Source of the DNA: Hirudo medicinalis
Taxonomy: Eukaryota > Annelida > Clitellata > Hirudinida > Hirudinidae
NCBI GenBank assembly: GCA_011800805.1
Contig: MPNW01000891.1
Location: forward strand, 48,208 to 60,664
DNA length: 12,457 bases
Direction of reading: 5' to 3'
Within the stretch, counting starts at the first letter, position 1. The number at the start of each line of letters is the position of its first letter. Below, piece by piece: positions 1 through 12,457 of the stretch. The translations under genes and the position numbers were made by a program. The notes under the pieces are model-generated. The model saw only the letters and a program-made list of their open reading frames with translations. It did not search any database and was not told where the DNA came from.

Positions 1-8
1 TATTATTA

Positions 9-60
<52 letters not shown>
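1..60. repeat. (ATT)n microsatellite
   Basis: An almost pure TTA/ATT trinucleotide tract with one interruption (TATC near base 8). It opens the window, so its true length is unknown. Nothing coding is visible in 1-170. Confidence 0.95.
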
Positions 61-61
<1 letters not shown>

Positions 62-236
62 AATCTATTAGTTAATATTTTAAGTTCTCATTGTAAATTA
101 TTATTAAACAATTATAATATCATCATCTAGATTTGTCTGCTTGCACTCATAACGTCTAAGCTCGCGCTTACAGTACAACATGAGTCATTGTACTCGTACA
201 GCACTCGACGAACTTAGTAAATTTCATAATTTTCAG

Positions 237-458
237 ACTTATAGTGATGAGCTCTTGTTCAGCATCCATCTGAAGCACACTCAAGCAAGACAAGACTTTG
301 CCAAAATACTCACGATGAGTGCCGAACTCCCCACTCACAAGAGGCACGTCCTCCCCTCCCTCATGAGCTGTCCGGAGTGGGCGAGGAGAGCCTCGGGAGT
401 GAAGAAAGCCACTGAGAAGAAGGCCATCGTGTGCGAACAGATCAGCTTGTCGAGATAG
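237..458 (+). CDS. Probable 3'-terminal exon of an unidentified upstream gene
   Basis: This GC-rich block stands out from AT-rich flanks. It follows a good 3' splice site (TTTCATAATTTTCAG, ending at 236) and stays open to a TAG at 456-458. The in-frame product is 73 residues, hydrophilic and Lys/Arg/Glu-rich, with no signal peptide or membrane segment; it starts TYSDELLF and ends ISLSR. The same frame is open from an ATG at 180, but bases 180-236 look intronic. An AATAAA lies 128 nt past the stop, which fits a last exon. I do not recognise the family. The minus strand is also open here and has GTGAGT donors at 338 and 313, so an antisense exon is a real alternative. That reading runs quickly into low-complexity repeat and is less attractive. 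Confidence 0.38.
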   Translation, partial: TYSDELLFSIHLKHTQARQDFAKILTMSAELPTHKRHVLPSLMSCPEWARRASGVKKATEKKAIVCEQISLSR

Positions 459-463
459 TTCAT

Positions 464-553
464 AGTAGTAGCAGTAGTAGTAGTAGTAGTAGTTGTAGTT
501 GTAGTTGTAGTTGTTGTTGTTATTATTATTATTACCATTATTATTATTATTAA
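464..553. repeat. Compound TAG/TTG/TTA trinucleotide repeat
   Basis: TAG units grade into alternating TTG/TAG, then TTG, then TTA units. The phase is kept, as if one triplet array diverged stepwise. If 237-458 is a last exon, this array is in its 3'UTR. Confidence 0.9.
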
Positions 554-585
554 TAATTTTCTATTTTCTTTTTGCATTTGAAAAT

Positions 586-591
586 AATAAA
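586..591 (+). terminator. Candidate poly(A) signal AATAAA of the upstream gene
   Basis: A perfect AATAAA hexamer lies 128 nt after the TAG at 456-458, with a TTTTCG/TTTTGTTG stretch 5-30 nt downstream. It is plausible as the 3' end of the upstream transcript. Such hexamers are common by chance in AT-rich DNA. Confidence 0.3.
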
Positions 592-611
592 CGAATTTTC
601 GTACATGCACT

Positions 612-1519
612 TTTGTTGCCGGCAACAATCCAGCAATGGATTCTTCAATCTGTTGAAATGCCTTCAAGCCAAACTGATCTCAACCTGTCAAAACATGAGG
701 CTCCACATTTGCGCTGCCAAGGTTCGACTTCCTGAAGCCAAACAAAAACACACCTGTCAAAATGCGGTTGTTGAAAGGTTTATGGACTCAGCAAGTTGTG
801 ACAGACCACAGAGACTCATCACAACAACACGTAACAAGCTCTTTTGTTTCGGCTGCACGCAGCACACTGCCTTCAAATGCCCCATTGTGCTTGAGGACTA
901 CTGCTTTGAATGGAGGTTGTGGAAATGCTTGGAACTGCGAGGAGAGAGGTGCTGATGGATCGAATTGGATGAGAGTGAGTGAGCAGGAATAATGGGTGCC
1001 GGACTCCCCGAAACGAAATCGATGTAGGGGTCACCTGTCCATAATGGAATCGAAAACAAAGTGAAGACCCCAGGACATCTGCCGGCCCTCCTTCGCCCTG
1101 GGTATCATGTTGCAAAACATTCCCAAACTCCTCTGAACTATTAAGTCATTAGCTGACGACGTAGAAAGACTATTTAATGATTGCTTTTGCTAGTCGAGCA
1201 AACAAATTATAGATAAAATGACTGGGGGCGGGATTTTGTTAAATAATTTGTTTCTAAGAATAGACTCTACTGCTACGGCTTGGTTCAACTTCCTCTCCCG
1301 GCTTTGTTTGGTTCTTGAGGAGCGTATAAGAAGTCTTCGAAGATCGTCGTTGGCTGTCGGAAGTCTCTTGTTGATGTTCGTAGCTGCTCGAGTGTCAATG
1401 AATTAGCTTAAAGGAGTTCGCATTTTGAATTTTAGTCTTTATTACTCGTGACGGCAACGAAAGGGCTTCATTCGGAAGACAAAGATATACAAAATATTCG
1501 GACGTCGACATTTTAAGTC
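612..1519. other. Spacer and upstream region of the IkB-like gene; no convincing gene
   Basis: Open frames at 572-955 (+), 873-1115 (-) and 1218-1406 (+) are short. They match no family I recognise and lack a convincing set of splice sites. Base composition at 620-1110 is intermediate, so an unrecognised exon or a decayed mobile element is possible. Bases 1200-1519 are best read as promoter plus 5'UTR of the gene starting at 1520. I found no consensus NF-kB site (GGGRNNYYCC) here. Confidence 0.4.
1224..1330 (+). promoter_or_regulatory. Candidate promoter elements: GC box and TATAAG
   Basis: GGGGGCGGGA at 1224-1233 matches an Sp/KLF GC box. TATAAG at 1325-1330 could act as a TATA box, placing a start near 1355-1360 and leaving a 5'UTR of about 160 nt before the ATG at 1520. 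Both are short motifs found by eye. Confidence 0.2.
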
Positions 1520-6850
<5,331 letters not shown>

Positions 6851-7114
6851 AGAAGCTGACGTAATGACTGAATTTAAATATTACTGAAGTGGATGTTACT
6901 ACTCATTTTTCTAACCAAGAGACGTCAGTGTATTTTACGGTAACAATCCCGCGCATTAGTATGTCTGAAAACATTTTTTGTAGCTAGGCTTTTATCTATC
7001 AGACTATTTTTAAACTTGTTGACATTTACTGTTTGAGTGAATCAGGTTATTAGTATGCAAGACACAAGGAGCACAAAGCACAATGCATTCATATCACACT
7101 TAGGTGCGTTACAC

Positions 7115-7185
7115 AACAGCATAACAATTCCCAACTTTGTCACATATCGTGACTCAACTGCATAACAATGTCCAACTTTGTCACA
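7115..7185. repeat. Imperfect 30-bp direct repeat, two copies
   Basis: Copies at 7115-7144 and 7156-7185, spaced 41 bp start to start, match at 27 of 30 positions. Both contain GCATAACAAT and TCCAACTTTGTCACA or a close variant. They are in the likely 3'UTR of the IkB-like transcript. No function is evident; a local duplication or paired RNA-binding sites are possible. Confidence 0.85.
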
Positions 7186-7269
7186 AAACTGAGGCTCTGT
7201 TTGAAATTAGATTCTTGAAGATCAAATTGCTTAATTAGTTGTTAAAATGCTATTGCAATCATAGCACAA

Positions 7270-7458
7270 TTACATGGTTCCATCATTAATCTTCTTTTCT
7301 TTGAAGAGATTAATTTCATATCCCGGTGATTCAAACACTCGCACTTCTGATGCCGCTAATCCTTCCTTGTTAATCTTGATTAAATGATCAAATTTCATAA
7401 ACTCTCGAGTGTTCATGAATGCCACGATCTGGCCTAAGCGAGCCAAACTAATGACCAA
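7270..7458 (-). CDS. Doubtful small open frame or decayed exon, antisense to the IkB 3'UTR
   Basis: A 62-codon frame in AT-rich DNA whose composition is unusually protein-like (for example FMKFDHLIKINKEGLAASEV, with balanced charged and hydrophobic residues). It ends at a TAA. The 5' end has only a TTAG/CCAG-type possible acceptor, and the nearest candidate starts are internal Met codons. I recognise no family. It could be a pseudogene fragment, a last exon of a minus-strand gene, or chance. Confidence 0.15.
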   Translation of the reverse strand: MVISLARLGQIVAFMNTREFMKFDHLIKINKEGLAASEVRVFESPGYEINLFKEKKINDGTM

Positions 7459-7557
7459 AATAAATTAATTTTTATAAACTGCAGTGAAATGGTATAAATA
7501 TTTTTTCGATAATGATTTTTAACTTTTAGTTTTTGGTTGCAAGAAGAATATAGATAA

Positions 7558-7563
7558 AATAAA
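7558..7563 (+). terminator. Candidate poly(A) signal of the IkB-like gene
   Basis: AATAAA with a T-rich element (GGCTTTTTTTCG) about 20 nt downstream, the usual layout of an animal cleavage site. A second hexamer at 7459-7464 has a weaker downstream region. Use of this site gives a 3'UTR of about 730 nt that includes the 30-bp direct repeat. Confidence 0.35.
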
Positions 7564-8150
7564 TATGTCTTGAGTCAATAAGGCTTTTTTTCGAAACATC
7601 CGCTAGTTAGCAATTTACTTAACTTAATTGATCATTGGAGCTTAGTTTAAATTAAAATAAATTTAAACAAATACAGAAAAATATAAACAAATAAAAAAAA
7701 TAACAAACAAGATGTTTGATTGATTATTAATAAAATCTTTGAATTCGCTCATCTCTAAAAGCCATCTTAAATTCTGTTTTCATAATATTCGTGTTTTGAG
7801 TGCGTAATTCTGGCCATAAGCAAGGTTTTTTATTTCAAGAGCCCCTAGATTTTGGAGTAATTTTTGAAAGAGAAGCGTAATCTTGTGAGATTTTTTTACC
7901 GCTATCGGATTATTTTGAACAATTTTTGGACCTCAATTGTTTCAAGTCGAGTAAGTAGCGTGGCCGAATTTAAAATTGTCAATTTTCATTTTTTCAGAGT
8001 TTAGAACTTATAGAATCTAGGACTTACAGAATTTTCATAAAAATGTGTTTACAATCCTCGGTTTCTAATTTTTGACCATTTTAATCGATAACATGCTGAT
8101 GCGACAATCTCCTCACTTGTTGCATTTTAAATGCGTAATGCAGTCGCATT

Positions 8151-8178
8151 ATTGTAAGCGTGCATTGTAAGCGTGCAT
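8151..8178. repeat. 13-bp tandem duplication
   Basis: ATTGTAAGCGTGC occurs twice back to back (8151-8163, 8164-8176) and is followed by ATT. Just upstream is the short palindrome GCATTT-T-AAATGC (8122-8134). It is about 250 bp upstream of the DCAF1 start codon. Confidence 0.9.
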
Positions 8179-8430
8179 TTATATTTATTTGTTTTTTTTT
8201 TGTTTTAAATTGTTATTTGAAGTTCATTTTCTTAAAATCACTCATGAATGAAGTGTTACGCTGGAGAAAAAATTAAGCCGCAAATATTTGTCGTTGCTTA
8301 TATTTAATCTAAATCTATAAAGATACTGCAATTTTATTTCATGGATTATATTATATTATTACAAATTCAATACCAGATCTCTTGAAAAGGAACCAGTTAT
8401 TTTCCGACCGTGAGTCCACAACCTGCCTTA

Positions 8431-11400
8431 ATGTCGGCAGTAGATTCGACCCTCCAAGTGACTACGCTTTTAGAAAGCTGGGATGCAGAGTTCAGTTCGG
8501 CCACGTCCGAGTTGGTCGTACTCCTCGCAAAGACCATCGACTACCAAGGAACAGAATTGAACTTGGTGGGACTTCTGAGAAGGTACAACATTTTTTTGAT
8601 TTCTGAGCCACTGAAAATGCATTTGTCAATATCATGAGCTAATTCCTGTTTAATAATTGCCAAAAGTCATAAATCTGCTTAACACTGTTGTAATAATTGT
8701 TATTATTCAAGCAACACATGGTTATTTTCTCCATTTTATTAAATAACAATGCCTATTTAAGCACTTGAAGTTGCAATATCATTTTAACACCTGACTCCGA
8801 CATCACCCATCCTCGCAGGTTGGCAGAAATAGTTGAACACGAAACCGAGGAATGGTACAAATCAGACCCCGATCCGTTCGATGACAGACATCCAGGTACT
8901 CTGATCTTTGCCTTACACGACAATGTCTTTTATTACCTTGACGTTGTTAGAGGTCGTGCATTAGCATGCATCTATTTCAAAGAATGAAAATAAAAAGCTT
9001 TTTACTTAAATAACTTTTCTTTTTAGGTCGTGCAGACCCAAATTGTGCCCTGGGTCATGTGATGAAGATCCTCTTTAAGAACGACACATTCATGAGCAAG
9101 GTCTGATCTTCGAGCAGGATCGAATTATTTATCGATGAGTTACGATTATTAACGAGATGTGATTATTAATGAGATGTGATTATTAATGAGTTATGATTAT
9201 TAACGAGATGTGATTATTAATGAGATGTGAGACCTAACACAGCATGTCTATGCAGTTGTTATTTATTAGAATGTTAATTATTAATGAGGTGGAAATTAAC
9301 ATAATTCATTCTTACAGCTTGTAAACTCCTACCTGACTGGGAGGGACCATGCACTGGATGAACTGCACGTCATCGCAAGTCGGCTACTTTTGGACATAAT
9401 GCCCGGACTGGAGACCACCGTCATATTCCAGGACAATGTAAGTGATGACGATGATGATGACTTTGGTCATGACGAGGATGATGGTTATGATGATGATGAT
9501 GGATGTGATGATGTTAGTGATGTAATTAACTATTAATTCTATTCATGGTTAATGACAACGTTGTATTCTGCATTACATCGAACAAGTACATCATCACGTT
9601 TCATGACGTCGTTTATGTACGCCAAACACCATCATTCGCACGTCTCAATGTCATTCGCGTCGCACGACGTCATCTGTATCACGTAAAGCGACGTAACTTT
9701 GTCGCAGGAGTCTCTGGTGAGGAATCTCGTCGAGTGGTCACAGAACGCATCCGAACCCCTCTGCTCCTACTCCACGGGTCTGTTGGCCTGCGCCATGGAG
9801 ATCCAGGAAGTGGCGTCTGCCTTTAAGGAGAGCAACTCCATACTGGTTGGTTTTCTCGTCTCGACATCAATAATAAAATCTTCACAAATCAATAACAAGC
9901 AAGTTCTTTAACAGGAAATAAATCGAGCCAGCTTAATTGGAATAGTCGAGCTTAATAATAATAAATAATAATGATAATAATAAATAATAAATAACAATAA
10001 TAATAAATAATAATAGAATGTTGATAAACAGTCTTAACAGTCATAGCCAAACCTTGTAAGATTTCTTCGTGGCCAGGTCCCCCACATGCTCCGGCGCCTT
10101 CAAGCTCTCAAGGAGGAGAATCAGAAGGAGAACCTCGCCAACTATGCGAACAAGAACTCAGGAAACAAGAGGCATTTCAAGGACATAGGAAAGGAGGCTG
10201 AACACAGTAAACGTAATTATGAAATATTATTATTATTATTACTATTAATTATTAAGTAAATATTCGTGCACATGCAATCGTTCTTTTGCTTGTACAGACA
10301 TTTAAGACGTAGTTTGAATTCCGACGATGTAATTTTTATCAGCTAACTTGTCGAAGTTGACCTTCCAGAAAAATCCTTCGGTAAACACTCCACCGCTCCA
10401 AAGTCCCGTGCGTCCCTGACCTCCGACCCGACGACTTCCGCCCCGACCTCCTCGGTGCCGACGAATCCGAGCAGCAGCAAGCAGAGGAGCAAGAGGAAAA
10501 AGATGACGAACGGGAAGAGCGACGAAGAGGAGGTCATCGGGACTTCGGAGTCTGCTAGCATCTCGAGGAGGCACGTGAAGCGCATGAGGACTTCCAGCCC
10601 GAACACCACGGGTGCCTCTTCCGCCAACAACCTGAGCGGATTCTTTCCTCCCGAAGACGATCAGCAACTGGCCGTCGTGGTCGAGGACAAGAAGGTCCAA
10701 GCGAGAGGTAAGCACAATTTGAAAGAGCAATCACTATTGGCAAGAATGTCATATCAGTGACAACGACAACCTCCACTCCCGTTACAGCCTCGAACACGTC
10801 GCATTTCGACGACACCGGCAACAGTAACAGCTGTTGGGCAGAAGTCGAGCCCCTGGTCATCTGTAAGTTTTGCATGTGGCCGCTCTCCATCGAGATGAGG
10901 CAAAGGCTCATACTGACATATCTCCAGCCAATGGGAGAGTACCAAGAGGTAGGTCCCTCCTTACGATTGGTCGCCTGCATTGTTCGTTATTCCACGACCT
11001 TCCTTCCGTCGTCGTCATAGCTCCTGATGCACGTGTTTGAACTCCCAGTCCTCGACCTCCTCTTCTACTACATTGACCTCAAACAGAACAAGGATGTTAG
11101 ACTGGCATTTGAAGCTCTCAAGGTGACTTTTTGTCATTAGGAAATAAAAATAATATTGATGATGATAGTAATGATAGAAATGATGATGATAATAATAATA
11201 ATAATAATTGTCTTAATGAGTGTAATTAGAAGGAATCAATTATTTATTATTATTTTGTATCATATTTATTATACACTTGTTGTTCTATTATTCTTTTTAA
11301 TAAGAACGTCGAAACAATTGTGACAGAAAGATTCGTTCAAACACCTTGAACACCAAACAAACACTAAATCCACAAATGAAATGACTCATCAGAATCGATC

Positions 11401-12457
11401 ACCATTACTTCCTCGTTGCAGTACATGGCGGCTCTTCTCTGTCACAAGAAATTCGCCGTGGAGTTCATATCGGCGGGGGGCATCCAGAAGCTGCTCTCGG
11501 TCGAGAGGCCTTCCGTCGCGGCGACCGGGGTTTCAATGTGCCTGTACTATCTGGCGTACTTCGACGACCCCATGGAGAGGGTCGGTCGTCTCTTGCGTAA
11601 CTTGTGTTTATTGCAGATTCTCATGTTTGTGACTACTGCAAGAGCACCTTGGTAGCATTTAGGATGTAATATGCTAGATGTTTTAATGTCAAATTGAATG
11701 ATCATCTCGTTTAAAGTGTTTGGAATGTTTTAAGACATCATTTTCTGATTTACATTCGTTCGCTCAGGTGTGTCTTTTGCCTCAGTCAACATTGGTCGAC
11801 ATGGTCAGGTGGGTGGAGCCATTTCGTGTCAATGCAATCACATTACAACACGATTTGATTGCTATTTTTATCTTATATTTAATTTTAATTATATTTAATT
11901 TTATATTTGATCTTATATTTAATTGCTGTATTCATCTTAAAGAATTGTAAAATAATTGAATTATTCTGTCTGAAGCAGTTGCAATGCATCCAATGATGAT
12001 CAAATATTTGTCGGTCAGCTTTGCCTTGTGGCTGCTCAAATGCAAGCACGAATCGGGAAGGGTCCATGCCACCATGTTCTTCGGTTTGTCGTTCCTCTAT
12101 CGGGTCATGGTCGACCTGTTTGATCAGAAGGGCGGACTCAGGATGCTCTTCAATGTGGTATGTGATTGGACAGATTTTTTTAGGAGGTGCTAATTTAAGC
12201 CGAACCTGTTGCCTCTCAATATCTCTCGATCTGTCTGTCCGTTCAGGTGAGCACCCTGAGAATCCTCAATGTCGCCGACGCCCTGTCGGACCTCACAGAC
12301 GACGAGTTGTTCACCAATCGTCAGTCCGCGCGACACGTCACGGTCGCCATCAGGAGATACCTGGAGGCTCACCTGGCCATCAAGAGCGACCAGATTAGGA
12401 AGTCGAACATGAGGAGTGAAGGGGAAGTGCAATTCTCGGAAACTCCGGCCAATAAGG
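8431..12457 (+). CDS. DCAF1: DCAF1 (VprBP) N-terminal half, 13 coding exons, cut by window end
   Basis: Exons: 8431-8582, 8819-8895, 9027-9100, 9318-9437, 9708-9845, 10077-10206, 10369-10707, 10788-10948, 11021-11122, 11422-11580, 11768-11808, 12019-12157, 12247-12457+. The joined frame is open for 614 residues. The family is recognised from conserved blocks in the right order: TLLESW near the start, [15 protein letters not shown] across exons 2-3, [11 protein letters not shown] (exon 4), [13 protein letters not shown] (exon 5), [15 protein letters not shown] (exon 8), [12 protein letters not shown] (exon 9), [14 protein letters not shown] (exon 10), [13 protein letters not shown] (exon 12) and YLEAHLAIK (exon 13). 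This is the armadillo-like region. The LisH motif, WD40 propeller and acidic tail lie beyond the window (human DCAF1 is about 1,500 residues). In this family the protein presents substrates to the DDB1-CUL4 ubiquitin ligase. ATG 8431 is the first Met after an in-frame TGA (8383) and gives an N-terminus like the family's. Exon 7 codes a Ser/Pro/Lys-rich linker with a basic KQRSKRKK, possibly an NLS. Confidence 0.93.
9144..9228. repeat. 17-bp tandem repeat in DCAF1 intron 3
   Basis: Five units of GATTATTAAYGAGATGT type (9144-9160, 9161-9177, 9178-9194, 9195-9211, 9212-9228). Units 1 and 4 are identical and so are 2 and 5. Unit 3 ends GAGTTAT, and a diverged unit before the array ends GAGTTAC. 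This indicates a 51-bp higher-order unit of three variants. Confidence 0.93.
9444..9523. repeat. GAT/GAC-rich triplet tract right after the exon 4 donor
   Basis: Degenerate GATGAC repeats begin 6 nt inside DCAF1 intron 4, immediately after the strong donor AAT|GTAAGT. In the exon's reading frame the tract is open and Asp-rich until TAA at 9534-9536. Confidence 0.85.
9953..10014. repeat. (AATA/AAT)n low-complexity tract in DCAF1 intron 5
   Basis: Mixed ATA, AATA and ACA units of simple A/T composition. The real acceptor lies downstream (GGCCAG|GTCCCCCAC at 10077). Confidence 0.9.
10224..10254. repeat. Short (ATT)n tract in DCAF1 intron 6
   Basis: About nine ATT-type units with an interruption (ACT), starting 17 nt after the donor CACA|GTAAAC. 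Confidence 0.8.
11152..11210. repeat. (GAT)n/(AAT)n compound microsatellite in DCAF1 intron 9
   Basis: GATGATGAT and AATAATAAT runs interrupted by TAGTAATGATAGAAA, starting about 30 nt after the donor CTCAAG|GTGACT. The rest of the intron (to 11421) is AT-rich and shows nothing else. Confidence 0.88.
11866..11924. repeat. AT-rich TATATTTAAT-type repeats in DCAF1 intron 11
   Basis: TATTTAATTTT and TTATATTTAAT recur four times between the exon 11 donor (AG|GTGGGT at 11809) and the exon 12 acceptor (GGTCAG|CTTTGCC at 12019). It looks like simple sequence expansion. Confidence 0.7.

Larger units (their letters stand above)
6851..8430. other. 3'UTR of the IkB-like gene and AT-rich intergenic spacer
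   Basis: No AATAAA occurs in the first 600 nt after the stop; candidates are at 7459-7464 and 7558-7563. From 7560 to 8430 the DNA is very AT-rich with many short homopolymer runs, a 13-bp tandem duplication and no exon-like block. The 5'UTR and promoter of the DCAF1 gene should be in its 3' half, but no clear core promoter motif is visible. The 62-codon minus-strand frame at 7270-7458 is the only coding-like stretch. Confidence 0.5.

Noticed and set aside
1231..1240. GGGATTTTGT as an NF-kB site upstream of the IkB gene
   Set aside because: It lacks the closing CC expected of Rel sites and is only a half match.
1218..1406. Open frame of 62 codons upstream of the IkB start
   Set aside because: No family resemblance and it overlaps the probable promoter/5'UTR; it is too short to stand without transcript support.
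9144..9228. CRISPR-like array
   Set aside because: The units are contiguous 17-mers with no spacers, located in an intron of an animal gene.
9545..9826. 93-codon + frame overlapping DCAF1 exon 5
   Set aside because: It uses a different frame from the exon, which encodes conserved DCAF1 sequence; most of it is intron.
10302..10980. Long minus-strand frames opposite DCAF1 exons 7-8
   Set aside because: They are antisense shadows of GC-rich exons; the + strand frames splice together into conserved DCAF1 sequence.

Overview
This is eukaryotic DNA, most likely from an invertebrate animal. Coding blocks are GC-richer and are split by short AT-rich introns (about 70-715 nt) with GT-AG borders. The spacers carry ATT/GAT-type microsatellites and tRNA-derived SINE-like fragments. 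I cannot fix the phylum from the sequence.

Layout, all main genes on the + strand. (1) 1-611: a microsatellite, then a probable 3'-terminal exon of an unidentified upstream gene (237-458) with a repeat-rich 3'UTR and an AATAAA at 586. (2) 612-1519: spacer and probable promoter/5'UTR of the next gene. (3) 1520-6850: a complete seven-exon gene for an atypical nuclear IkB protein of about 1,130 residues, closest by eye to IkB-zeta/BCL3. Exon 1 (771 codons) encodes a disordered, Gln/Asn/Ser-rich, activation-domain-like N-terminus with a 16-unit PHQQQ-type repeat. Exons 2-7 encode the ankyrin domain and a Ser-Pro-rich tail. (4) 6851-8430: AT-rich 3'UTR and intergenic DNA. (5) 8431-12457 and beyond the window: the first 13 coding exons (about 614 residues) of DCAF1/VprBP, the CRL4 ubiquitin-ligase substrate receptor.

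Both main gene models join in frame at every intron, and the joined products follow the known families across the junctions; this is the main evidence for the exon borders. The two genes act in different processes (NF-kB co-regulated transcription and ubiquitin ligase targeting), and nothing in the sequence shows that they are functionally linked.

The most notable structures are: a perfect 127-bp TTGA repeat that replaces the polypyrimidine tract up to the 3' splice site of IkB exon 3; two copies of an LQSLF(E/Q)(E/D)Y motif in the IkB N-terminus; an early stop and ATTAAA in IkB intron 1 that could yield an ankyrin-less isoform; and introns that would add unusual in-frame tails if retained (hydrophobic in IkB intron 6, Asp-rich in DCAF1 intron 4). 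I found no novel multi-gene system.
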